Part shown: piece after piece, positions 44,025 through 53,199 of the stretch
Layout: every line of letters starts with the position of its first letter
Position numbering within the stretch: position 1 is the stretch's first letter
NCBI GenBank assembly: GCA_963676655.2
Contig: CAXXKX010000002.1
Location: 682,001 to 746,000, forward strand
Direction: 5' to 3'
Length of the DNA stretch: 64,000 nt
Source of the DNA: G963676655 sp963676655
GTDB taxonomy: Bacteria > Verrucomicrobiota > Lentisphaeria > Victivallales > Victivallaceae
Made by a program: the position numbers and the translations under genes
The notes under the pieces: model-generated
Told to the model about the DNA's origin: nothing
The model's database searches: none
What the model saw: only the letters and a program-made list of their open reading frames with translations

Positions 44025-46214
44025 ATGGGAGATGATACCTCGCTTTTTAATGTGAACAACGACGGGCTCGAAGTTGTTCTGGTTCTGGATTATTCAGGCA
44101 GCATGTCCGGAATTCCTTTGATGCAGTTGAAAGCCGCTGCAAATTCATTCGTTGACATGATGGACTTCGGAGATAATATCGGGGTCGTCTGGTTCAATCA
44201 GGACGCGTCTCTCGATTACGTGTTGACCGAGGTTGCTGACGTTGAAATTGCCGATCAGGTAAAAACTGTGATAAACGAGGCTGATGCCGGCGGCATGACT
44301 TCAATCGGCGCCGGCCTGCTTTTGGCGGATGACTGCCTTGATGCTGTTTGGGGGCAGGATAAAGCTATTGTGTTGATTTCGGACGGAATGGAAAATACCG
44401 CACCTATGGTTGAAGACGTTACTCCGGAAATCAGTTGCGATATCAATCTTTATACGATTGCGATCGGACAGGCCGATCCCGGACAAATGGCGTATCTTGC
44501 CAATGATGTCGGATCCGGAATGGGCATGTCGTATGATTTGACATCTGCCTCATATAACAGTTCCTCGATTATTTGGCCGGACCCGGAGCCGCAACCAGGG
44601 TTTTCCTCGCTTGAGCTCCAGCGGGTATATCGAGACTTGAGCATTATCACCGGAGGCGAGACTCAGGAATTACTGGAAAACGGAACAGTTGCCGTTGGAG
44701 AGGTTGATGAATACGAATTTCAGGTTGATCAGGCTTTCGAGGGAACTGAATTGATCTGGCGTATTGACTGGACCTCGGGCGAGCTTGATCTTGAATTAAT
44801 TGCCCCTGACGGCTCGATTTACGATCACGAAGCTATTGCCGCTTTGTCGGATATCCGTTTGATTGAATACGGAACATATGAAATTATCAGGGTTTCAAAT
44901 ATTGTCGCCGGTCAGTGGCGGGTTGCTGTTTCCGGGGTTGAGGTTTCGGATGAAACAGAATATGATTTAAGTATATCAACCGCCGGTAATCCATCTGATA
45001 TTGGGGTTGGGTTTCTCAATCCGGATATTGAGCCGGATAACAACTCCACTCCAACTGTTTTGCAATTTGAGGACGATAAAGCTAAAGTCTGCGGCAGTCT
45101 TGGGATTGGAGACGGGGTTGATATGTTTGAAATAACCCCGGAAGCTTCTGGAACTTACAATATTAGCTTGAACAACCTTGATGCCAAAACATCAGTGTAT
45201 GTTTACGGTGCTTATTATGATGATAAAGGAATATTGCAGGAGGATAAACTTGCTTATATTCATAGTTGTCATCGGATAAACCCGCTTCATCCGTCAAAAT
45301 ACATTGTTAGAAACCAGATTGAAAATCTGTTTCTTGACGCGACCAAATATATTGCCTGTTATATTGAAGTTATCGCAGGAAACCGGGGCAAGAGCAGCCG
45401 GTCTGAAACAGATTATACCCTGATTGTTGAAAAAGATGATTTACCTGAGCAAATTCTTGACGAGTTTAATTTTAAATCTGGACACGGAGACCCGGCTCTG
45501 GTGACTATGGCGGATAACGCAGGGCAGTTATCCGGCTCCGCTTCCGGCTGGGTGGGGCAGGGAGATGGCCAGGATGTTTTCAGGTTTGACCTTGCCGCCG
45601 CAGGGGAATTCAATTTTGCCTTGACTGGCTTAAGTGCCAAAGCTCGAATTAATCTCTACCACCAGTATGAAAAAAATGGTAAATTACGGTATGAAAAAAT
45701 AGAGACAGGTAAATTTAAAAACTCCATGGCTATTATTGATGACATCCTGCTTGATGCCGGAAGTTATTATATTGAAGTGCTTTCCGGTAATAAAGGCAGA
45801 GGTAAATTTAATACTGAATACGACATTGAAGTTGATGGTGTTTTTTTGAATGGAGTAACGGATAACAATAACTGGGATAACGCAGTTGAGGTCGGCCTGG
45901 GAAGTGTTGACAGCTATGTCGGTTTCGGTGATCCGGTTGACTTGTATAAGTTCTCTGTTTTGATGCCGGATTCATATGACTTTAATCTTTCCGGTGAAAG
46001 TAATAATGCTGCAATGACAATATATGAATGGGACGCCGCCAGGAACAAGTACAAAAAAGTCGCTAACTCCAACTTGCGTCACGGCGAAGCCCAAATTGCC
46101 GGTCTTGAACTTGATGCCGGTCTCTATTATGTTGAAATTATTTCAAACGACCAGGGGCGTGGCAAAAAAAATACTGAATATGGGCTGAATATTTCAACTG
46201 CTGAAATTGGATAA
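44025..46214 (+). CDS. vWA-domain surface protein with PPC-like repeats
   Basis: 729 residues, no signal peptide. GGAG lies about eleven bases before the ATG. The N-terminal von Willebrand A domain has a complete MIDAS metal site: DYSGS (Asp22, Ser24, Ser26), a Thr in GGMTSIG and Asp in LISDGMENT. After about residue 200 come a beta domain and further PPC-like domains; the last two match the C-terminal pair of the neighbouring giants. vWA domains bind protein ligands through a divalent metal. The gene follows the 38364 adhesin by 18 bp, so the two products may act together at the surface. Exported presumably by the same type I route. Confidence 0.88.
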   Translation: MGDDTSLFNVNNDGLEVVLVLDYSGSMSGIPLMQLKAAANSFVDMMDFGDNIGVVWFNQDASLDYVLTEVADVEIADQVKTVINEADAGGMTSIGAGLLLADDCLDAVWGQDKAIVLISDGMENTAPMVEDVTPEISCDINLYTIAIGQADPGQMAYLANDVGSGMGMSYDLTSASYNSSSIIWPDPEPQPGFSSLELQRVYRDLSIITGGETQELLENGTVAVGEVDEYEFQVDQAFEGTELIWRIDWTSGELDLELIAPDGSIYDHEAIAALSDIRLIEYGTYEIIRVSNIVAGQWRVAVSGVEVSDETEYDLSISTAGNPSDIGVGFLNPDIEPDNNSTPTVLQFEDDKAKVCGSLGIGDGVDMFEITPEASGTYNISLNNLDAKTSVYVYGAYYDDKGILQEDKLAYIHSCHRINPLHPSKYIVRNQIENLFLDATKYIACYIEVIAGNRGKSSRSETDYTLIVEKDDLPEQILDEFNFKSGHGDPALVTMADNAGQLSGSASGWVGQGDGQDVFRFDLAAAGEFNFALTGLSAKARINLYHQYEKNGKLRYEKIETGKFKNSMAIIDDILLDAGSYYIEVLSGNKGRGKFNTEYDIEVDGVFLNGVTDNNNWDNAVEVGLGSVDSYVGFGDPVDLYKFSVLMPDSYDFNLSGESNNAAMTIYEWDAARNKYKKVANSNLRHGEAQIAGLELDAGLYYVEIISNDQGRGKKNTEYGLNISTAEIG

Positions 46215-46424
46215 TGTCCAGTAAAACATTCTGCATTCTGTTTGTTTTCATTGGGTAATCCTGCTTCCATAGTTATACCTTTTGGGAATTTTCTTTGAAA
46301 AATTATTCACTAATCTTCTATTCCCGGTTGAAATTAAAAACTCCAAGTTGTAGAGTATACATTAGTATAAAATTTTTTCGGTCATGCAAATGTTAATCGT
46401 TGTATGCGAACAACATGTGATTAT

Positions 46425-46453
46425 TTGCGTGGTGTGTTATTTAGGGTTGTAAT
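46425..46453 (+). promoter_or_regulatory. Candidate promoter for 46592 gene
   Basis: TTGCGT at 46425-46430, 17-bp spacer, TGTAAT at 46448-46453, about 140 bp before the start. The rest of the 377-bp intergenic region (46215-46591) shows nothing else I can support. Confidence 0.4.
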
Positions 46454-46591
46454 TTTATGATTGAAAGTGCTCATTAAGCCTTAAATGGAGTTTTGAGAAT
46501 ATAAGAATTACTGTAATTGAAATAAGGTTGTTGAAAATTTAGAAACTATATGATTAGTCTATAGAATACAATAAAATAAAGGGTGAAGAAA

Positions 46592-49500
46592 ATGTCAACG
46601 CAAACTTCTGATGGTTACACTGTTTTTACAACAGGAACTGCAGTAAATGGTGATTATGCTGTTTACGAGTACGAAACAAGTCAAATTCCGCAGCTGTTTA
46701 CAGACAGCCTGGCATTGGAAGACAATTACACTTATGTCGGTTCAACCGAAAGAATCGGCAGTCGTCTGCCGGATTCATTGCCTGATGAATCGGTCAATGC
46801 GGTGACAACATCCGAACCGACCAGATCATTTTCCGCCATGCCTCTGACAAGTGGAATCGAGATTGGCCAATTCGGTAATCTTGTCGATATTCACGGCAAG
46901 GTGCAAAAAACAACTTTGACCCTCAATGACGGGAATGGAGAGCCGGTTAAATTTCAGTTGTCAGGTCCGGGATATGGCGTGGTTGAACAGGGGGATGATG
47001 ATGCATGGTCGGTCGTTTTGTACGGAACAACTGAAAAAACAACCTTGAAAATCAATGGCAAAAAAGGCAGTAGCGCATTCGTTCAGAATATTGATTCCCA
47101 GGGTAATGCTCTGAAACAGATTTCCGCGGCAAACGTCAACGTTACCGGAGATATCGATGTTCAGGGTGGTTTGGCGAAGTTGACCATTGGTGATATATCC
47201 TCCGATGATGGAGTGACCCATAATATAGTTATTGGCGGTTCAAATAAGACCTCAATTTCCGGAAAAAACTTCAAAGACGTCAGTCTTGATGCATCTGATA
47301 ATCTTATAAAAGTCAAGGTTGCCGACTGGACTAACAGCAACTCTACGGTTGAAACTATTGAAGCGGCATTAATTTCCGGTATCCAGAGTTCAAATAATCT
47401 TGAAGCTGACATATTTGCTTACTTGATCGGAAAAATTTCCGCCAAAAACGATGTTGATTCCACTATTAATTCATTATTTGTAAACGGGTTTTCCGCGAAA
47501 AATAATTTTACCGGCACTATTGCCGCAGATTATATTAAAAATGTTTCAATCGGCGGTGATGCGACCGATGTATTCATCCTGGGCGGGTCGAACCTGGGAT
47601 TGAATAACCAGTTCGGCGGCGGCGATGACTGGCTGGCTGATCTGCCGGGCGGGGTGGTCAAAGTTGCTATTAAGGGCGACGCTCATAATCTTGTTGTCGG
47701 CTCCGGAATCAACCCGGTTGACGGTATTTTATTCAACGGCGATGATGTTCTCGCTGGGGCAGATAGTCCGAAAGACTATGCCGTTAAATCATTTAAAGTT
47801 GACGGAAACATAACTGGAGACAGTTATCTTATCGCGCTTAATCCGCCTAAATCAATATCAGTAAACAAGCAGAAAAGCGCACCGCAGGATAGTTCGTTGT
47901 ATACGACGATTGTTCCAAATTTTAGTACGTCGTTTTCCAGCAGTACTGATAGTGTAGTTATGGGGCAGATAGAGAATGTCATTTTTACGTACAATTTGGG
48001 CGTTACCGGGCGGGATGTCGGGTTATACGAGGTCGACCCCATTGCCTTGGATTGGACTTCCGGTGATTTCCTCTTAAACCTTTATGACGATGGTAATTAT
48101 TTGCACGGTGATGCCACCGCCAATGATGGAATATATTCTAACATTATTGATGTCCAAGGTGATGCTGCTGGAGAGTCACTTGCATTTGCCGGGGTAGTGA
48201 ATTTATCAAGGTCACAAACTGCAACCATTGACGTGATCTCTCCGTCAGAACATTTGTTCACGAGCAGTACTGATGTTGTTGTCGAGGGAATTCCGGAAAA
48301 TATTCACTTTACATATAATGTTGGCTCAACCGGACATACCGTTGGATTATATAAAGTAGACCCGGTTGATCTTGATTGGGAGAGCGGAGACTTCCTGTTG
48401 AACCTTTATGATGACGGTAATGCTTCCCACGGCGATACCGTTGCCGGTGATGGTATTTATTCCAACATCATTGCGGTCCAGGGAGATACCGCGGGGGAAT
48501 CATTAGGATTTGCCGGAGTGGTGGATTCCTCTTCTTCCGATACGGCTGTTGTTGATGTTGTTTCAGCTCCGTCTCTTGAAGAGGCTCAGGCTGAATTGGA
48601 TTTTTACAATTCAGTGCAGAATGTTCTTACCGCCAGTCTGGAAGGTGGAGCCGGCGATCAGGAAGCGCTGGATGATGTGCTTGAGTATTTGCAGTCAGCT
48701 CCAGGTGTCGTTACGGATTCCATATGGTATAATGATAATATTGCCGGATGGGTTTCTTCGCTTGGAATCAATTATGGCGTATCATTGTTTCCGGAAGAGG
48801 AAAGAGCCAGTGAGTACACGCTTACCAGTGACGATGCCGCGTCTTTTTCTCAGAGCTTCAGTGCTACTTTGGATGAAGAACTGGTGCTGGTTGGCGAGGC
48901 CATTGTCATCGCGCCTTTCAAATACGATTTCGAGCCGACTGACGAATCAAATGAAATAGCGGATATGCTCTCTGACCACGGTATGGATGTTACTACCGTC
49001 TACAATACTTCGAGCGCGGTTGAAACAGTTTCTATTTCGAGCTTTAAAAATCTCGGTCAATATGAGGCTGTTATCATTACTTCGCACGGTGATACGGCAA
49101 TGGTCAATAACCGCGAATCGGTCATCATCTGTACCAACGACAGAATGACTACCGCAGGTGAACTGATCAGCAATTTTACCGACCTGGCGACTGGCAGGTC
49201 CATGCTCATTAATAATGCTTTTGCGATTACCCCTAGCTTTATTTCCTACTACAGCGGCAGCTTTGATGATTCAATTATCTATGTCGGTTCATGCCGGTCA
49301 ACTTATAACAGCACAATGGCGAATGCCTTTATCAACGCTGGCGCCGGTGCTTATATCGGGTATGATAATTATGTCGGTTATACTTTTGCTTATAATCATG
49401 GCAAGGATGCTTTTGTGGAGCTGGTTGACGGGGATACGGTGAGCGAACTTGATGATCTGGGGGATACCGACAGTGCTCCCGACTACGCTGTTTTCGAATA

Positions 49501-49987
49501 TATCGGCGATGAAGATGCCACGCTGCCGATTGACGGCATCCTGCTCAACGATCACGAATTGTGGATCGAGTATAAATGGGGGCAGAACGTTAGCGATCTC
49601 GATACTGGAACAGCTTTTCTGGGGGTCACCGTCGGTTGGAGTTGGAACAGTTCCGGTGAATATTTGGACTGGTCAGGTGACGATATTTCAGCCGGCGGTA
49701 GTGAGCAGGTTGTGGTTGATTTGAATTCCGCGTTTGACGATGGAATGTGGAGCGGGACGACGACCGTATCGATGATGGCTGGTTGGTATATTCCGCATGA
49801 TGGATATGGCCCGGCCACCTTGACCGTTGCTCTGAGAAATATCAACACCGGTGAACTGGAGAATACGGTTCAGAAAACCATCAGTCCGGGAGAGCAGAGT
49901 TCAGCCGCTACTACTCCGGTAGGTTCTGTTGAGATTAAATCCCAGAGAGAAGGCGATGCCGCTATTGTCAGTTTCGCCTGGAGCTGA
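46592..49987 (+). CDS. Large beta-rich protein with caspase-fold (clan CD-like) peptidase domain
   Basis: 1131 residues; ATG at 46592 behind GGGTGAAG (a GTG three codons earlier is possible). No Sec signal. Residues about 80-430 look like a beta-solenoid. Two repeated Ig-like domains follow (LNLYDDGN, HGDATANDGIYSN). At about residues 770-940 a Rossmann-like alpha/beta block shows hydrophobic strands ending in ITSHGD (His832) and YVGSCRS (Cys901), the His-Gly and Cys arrangement of clan CD peptidases (caspase, clostripain, gingipain). A C-terminal beta domain follows. It lacks the PPC terminus of the other giants, so it may be exported differently or carry its own signal. Catalysis is inferred only from the two motifs. 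It is separated from the exporter operon by a strong terminator. Confidence 0.75.
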   Translation: MSTQTSDGYTVFTTGTAVNGDYAVYEYETSQIPQLFTDSLALEDNYTYVGSTERIGSRLPDSLPDESVNAVTTSEPTRSFSAMPLTSGIEIGQFGNLVDIHGKVQKTTLTLNDGNGEPVKFQLSGPGYGVVEQGDDDAWSVVLYGTTEKTTLKINGKKGSSAFVQNIDSQGNALKQISAANVNVTGDIDVQGGLAKLTIGDISSDDGVTHNIVIGGSNKTSISGKNFKDVSLDASDNLIKVKVADWTNSNSTVETIEAALISGIQSSNNLEADIFAYLIGKISAKNDVDSTINSLFVNGFSAKNNFTGTIAADYIKNVSIGGDATDVFILGGSNLGLNNQFGGGDDWLADLPGGVVKVAIKGDAHNLVVGSGINPVDGILFNGDDVLAGADSPKDYAVKSFKVDGNITGDSYLIALNPPKSISVNKQKSAPQDSSLYTTIVPNFSTSFSSSTDSVVMGQIENVIFTYNLGVTGRDVGLYEVDPIALDWTSGDFLLNLYDDGNYLHGDATANDGIYSNIIDVQGDAAGESLAFAGVVNLSRSQTATIDVISPSEHLFTSSTDVVVEGIPENIHFTYNVGSTGHTVGLYKVDPVDLDWESGDFLLNLYDDGNASHGDTVAGDGIYSNIIAVQGDTAGESLGFAGVVDSSSSDTAVVDVVSAPSLEEAQAELDFYNSVQNVLTASLEGGAGDQEALDDVLEYLQSAPGVVTDSIWYNDNIAGWVSSLGINYGVSLFPEEERASEYTLTSDDAASFSQSFSATLDEELVLVGEAIVIAPFKYDFEPTDESNEIADMLSDHGMDVTTVYNTSSAVETVSISSFKNLGQYEAVIITSHGDTAMVNNRESVIICTNDRMTTAGELISNFTDLATGRSMLINNAFAITPSFISYYSGSFDDSIIYVGSCRSTYNSTMANAFINAGAGAYIGYDNYVGYTFAYNHGKDAFVELVDGDTVSELDDLGDTDSAPDYAVFEYIGDEDATLPIDGILLNDHELWIEYKWGQNVSDLDTGTAFLGVTVGWSWNSSGEYLDWSGDDISAGGSEQVVVDLNSAFDDGMWSGTTTVSMMAGWYIPHDGYGPATLTVALRNINTGELENTVQKTISPGEQSSAATTPVGSVEIKSQREGDAAIVSFAWS

Positions 49988-50058
49988 TCCCGGGATACGG
50001 TAATTTTGGCTAAGGGAGTAGCCGTTTAGGGGACGGTCTCTTTCTAGCCCGCTTTGGT

Positions 50059-50110
50059 AATGTTCCTGATTGAGCTTATGTGCTTGAATCAGGAACATTT
50101 CATTTTTTTC
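50059..50110 (+). terminator. Strong rho-independent terminator
   Basis: Perfect 13-bp stem AATGTTCCTGATT (50059-50071) with AATCAGGAACATT (50087-50099), followed by a T-run. It separates the 46592 gene from the secretion operon. Confidence 0.9.
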
Positions 50111-50141
50111 TGTCCTTGAATGATATCTTTTTTTATGGAGT

Positions 50142-50170
50142 TTGCCGTTTTAGAGTATTTGGCGTATATT
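50142..50170 (+). promoter_or_regulatory. Candidate promoter of the type I secretion operon
   Basis: TTGCCG at 50142-50147, 17-bp spacer, TATATT at 50165-50170, immediately after the terminator. Leader about 70 nt. Confidence 0.5.
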
Positions 50171-50248
50171 TGAGGTTATTCCATTTGTAAATACTTAAAT
50201 TTGATATAGTGTAATAAAGTTTGTAAAAATAAACAGGAGACGATAGTT

Positions 50249-50560
50249 ATGGCGAAAGAACGCAGATTTATTGATGGGATTGAATCGATCAGTTTTATGG
50301 AGGGAATGGTTCACCTGGAGCTTTTTAACTACATTGCCGGTTCTCAGAAAGAAAAAGGACAGCGTCCTGAACTTGAGATCACCGAAGAACTGATATTGAC
50401 TCCTCAGGGGTTCCTCAGGGCTTTTTCAGCTATGCAGAATCTGGTTCAGCAGTTGGAACAGGCCGGAGTCGTTCGCAGAAATGATAATTCCGCCGCTCAA
50501 GACGCGGAGGTAATCAAAGAAGGTTCGGTAAATAATACTTCTCCCAACTGGGGTAATTGA
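50249..50560 (+). CDS. Small conserved-looking protein heading the type I secretion operon
   Basis: 103 residues, soluble, acidic-to-neutral, no signal or membrane segment. AGGAGA before ATG. A beta-rich first half (IESISFMEGMVHLELFNYIA) is followed by a helix (TPQGFLRAFSAMQNLVQQLE) and a disordered tail ending SPNWGN. The layout loosely resembles small DUF3467-like proteins, but I cannot assign a family. As first gene of the exporter operon, 74 bp before the ABC gene, it could be a secretion chaperone or regulator of the giant substrates. That is inference from position only. Confidence 0.65.
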   Translation: MAKERRFIDGIESISFMEGMVHLELFNYIAGSQKEKGQRPELEITEELILTPQGFLRAFSAMQNLVQQLEQAGVVRRNDNSAAQDAEVIKEGSVNNTSPNWGN

Positions 50561-50634
50561 ACTGGTTTATCCAGTAAGGACGGGGTGGTTGAAAGCTCCG
50601 GTTATACCATAATATAAACGGAAACAGATAATAT

Positions 50635-53199
50635 ATGCAGAGCAATGAAACGATAAACACTGGAATTGAGTGTTTGCGCGGTTTGGCGGTATCTTTTTGC
50701 CGCGACATTAATTTTGACGCGCTGCTCAATGGCGAGATAATGCAGCGCTATAAAGAGTCACCGGCTGAAGCTATGGTTGATATCTGCGACGGCCTGCATG
50801 TGGGGCCGGAACTTTTTACTGACGCTCAGTGGGAAGACGTATTCAGTGAGTGTATGGGGCCGGTTTTATGTTGTTTGAATAACGGCAACTGGGTTTGTGT
50901 TCTTAAAGCCGAAGAAGCGATTGCAGAAAACGAACAAATCGCCATTTTTGATCCTTTGGCGGACGGTCAGCGTAAAATTATCCAGGTCAAACTCGACCAA
51001 TTCAAGTCAAACTGGGGTGGACAGGCCATTCGTTTCAACAATCTTTTCATCAAGGATGACGGGACCAATACTGCTTTGTTCTGCCTGGCATCGGTTGGTA
51101 AGCATCACGGAGTCGATATCGATATGCGTCGATTGCTGCATGAGTATGCGGTGGAAGAAGACGAGATCGAGGAAAAACTTTTCTACAAGATTGTCTCAGA
51201 TTACAAAATGAAGTGTAGAAAGGTTAATTTGAACTGGGATAAATTCAGCCGGATGGGAGAAGCTCTTCCCTGCGTTGCCTGTCTGAAGAACGGCAAATAT
51301 ATTATTCTTTGCGGTTATCAGAAAAAAGAGGACAAGGAGCGGGTTGCAATTATCGATCCTGCAGCGGAAAAGACCCCGGGCCAGCCGTTCATCTTCTGGG
51401 AACGGGAAGAGTTTGAAGACGCATGTACCGGGCAGGGCTACTTTATTAAACGTATTTATTCTTTGATGGATGAAGATCAGCCTTTCGGACTGCGCTGGTT
51501 TATTCCGGAATTTCTGAAACTTAAAGGTTTGTTCGGGCAGATCGCCATTGCGGTCCTGATAATCAGCGGCATTGCATTGGTTACTCCGCTATTTTTCCAG
51601 ATCGTCGTTGACAAGGTGTTGACGAACGAGAGTTATACTACTTTGAACGTTCTTGGTGTCGGCATTATGCTGGCATTGCTGTTTAACTCGCTGTTGGAGT
51701 TTTTGCGCGGTTATCTGCTGATCTTTGCAACCAATAAGATCGATATAAGTACCGCGACCAAAACCTTTCAGCATTTAATGCGGCTGCCGGTTGATTTTTT
51801 CGAGCGGATGTCGTCCGGGATTTTGATCAAACACATGCAGCAGACCGAGAAAATTCGCGGCTTTCTCTCCGGTAATCTGTTTTTTACGATTCTCGAGTTG
51901 TTTTCCTTGATTGTCTTTATTCCGTTCATGATGATTTACAGCGTCAAGCTTACCATGGTGGTGTTGGGCTTTGCTTTTCTGATGGCGCTGGTAATTGCCG
52001 CTTTGATCAAACCGTTCCAGTCCAGGCTTCACGAACTATACCAGGCCGAAGGTAAACGGCAGGGGATGCTGGTTGAAGCGATCCACGGTATCCGGACCGT
52101 TAAATCTTTAGCGATTGAACCGGTGCAGGAGAAAAACTGGAACGACTCTACTGCATTCGCCATTACCCGTTATTTCCGGGTTGGTAAAATCTCTTTGACT
52201 GCTAAAACCATAAGCCAGTTCCTTGAAAAATCTATGACCGTGGCGATTATCTGGATCGGCGCCCTGGCGGTTTTTGACAAGACAATGAGCGTCGGCGCGC
52301 TGATTGCGTTCCAGATGCTTTCCGGACGAGTTACCTCGCCTCTGGTCAGATTGGTATCCCTGGTTCACGAATACCAGCAAACCGCGTTATCCGTTCGCAT
52401 GCTGGGTAATGTTATGAATACTCCGCGTGAACATGCCGGCGGCGGCGTTCATAATCCGCTTCGCGGTAATATCGCATTTGAAAATATTAACTTCAGATAC
52501 ACTCCGGATACGCCTGAAGTAATCAAAGGGTTCAACCTTAATGTTCCGCCAGGAGCAACCCTTGGTATCGTCGGGCGCAGCGGTTCCGGCAAAACTACCT
52601 TGACTAAGCTGCTCCAGGGACTTTATCCTTTGCAAAGTGGCTTGATTAAAATTGACGGTATCGACATCAAGGAAATCGACAAGGCACATTTACGGACCAG
52701 TATCGGGGTTGTTCTGCAGGAAAATTACTTTTTCCACGGCACGGTCAAAGAAAACATTTGCCTGACCAAGAAGAATGCCTCTATGGAGGAAATTATTTAT
52801 GCGACCCGCCTGGCCGGGGCCGATGAGTTCGTTCAGGAACTGAACAAAGGTTACGATACAATTCTTGAAGAAAACGCCTCCAACCTTTCGGGCGGCCAGA
52901 AACAGCGTTTGGCTATCGCCCGGGCGCTGCTGACCAATCCGCCGATCCTGATTTTTGACGAAGCGACCAGTGCTTTGGACCCGGAGAGTGAGACCATGAT
53001 CCAGAAGAACCTGAAAGATATCTGTAAAGGCAGGACCGTTTTAATTATCTCTCACCGCCTTTCCATGGTGCATGACAGCGATATGATCCTGGTCATGGAC
53101 AAAGGCGAGAAAAGCGCTTTGGCGCCGCATGACAAACTGGTTAAGCAGCCTGGGGTTTATAAAGAGTTCTGGCAGCAGCAGATGGGGAGGTATAACTGA
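50635..53199 (+). CDS. Type I secretion ABC transporter with tandem degenerate C39-like domains
   Basis: 854 residues. The ATP-binding cassette shows Walker A GRSGSGKTT (647-655), the signature LSGGQKQR (from 751), Walker B ILIFDEATSAL and the H-loop ISHR. Five or six membrane segments occupy about 295-580. The N-terminus is longer than in HlyB. A C39-like domain at about 140-275 has Thr where the catalytic Cys should be (NTALFCLASVGKHHG) and no catalytic His. A second, partial C39-like unit lies before it (GNWVCVL then IAIFDPLADG). In HlyB the degenerate domain binds unfolded substrate rather than cleaving it, so a doubled domain may suit very large cargo. It overlaps the HlyD gene by one base (TGATG). 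Confidence 0.93.
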   Translation: MQSNETINTGIECLRGLAVSFCRDINFDALLNGEIMQRYKESPAEAMVDICDGLHVGPELFTDAQWEDVFSECMGPVLCCLNNGNWVCVLKAEEAIAENEQIAIFDPLADGQRKIIQVKLDQFKSNWGGQAIRFNNLFIKDDGTNTALFCLASVGKHHGVDIDMRRLLHEYAVEEDEIEEKLFYKIVSDYKMKCRKVNLNWDKFSRMGEALPCVACLKNGKYIILCGYQKKEDKERVAIIDPAAEKTPGQPFIFWEREEFEDACTGQGYFIKRIYSLMDEDQPFGLRWFIPEFLKLKGLFGQIAIAVLIISGIALVTPLFFQIVVDKVLTNESYTTLNVLGVGIMLALLFNSLLEFLRGYLLIFATNKIDISTATKTFQHLMRLPVDFFERMSSGILIKHMQQTEKIRGFLSGNLFFTILELFSLIVFIPFMMIYSVKLTMVVLGFAFLMALVIAALIKPFQSRLHELYQAEGKRQGMLVEAIHGIRTVKSLAIEPVQEKNWNDSTAFAITRYFRVGKISLTAKTISQFLEKSMTVAIIWIGALAVFDKTMSVGALIAFQMLSGRVTSPLVRLVSLVHEYQQTALSVRMLGNVMNTPREHAGGGVHNPLRGNIAFENINFRYTPDTPEVIKGFNLNVPPGATLGIVGRSGSGKTTLTKLLQGLYPLQSGLIKIDGIDIKEIDKAHLRTSIGVVLQENYFFHGTVKENICLTKKNASMEEIIYATRLAGADEFVQELNKGYDTILEENASNLSGGQKQRLAIARALLTNPPILIFDEATSALDPESETMIQKNLKDICKGRTVLIISHRLSMVHDSDMILVMDKGEKSALAPHDKLVKQPGVYKEFWQQQMGRYN

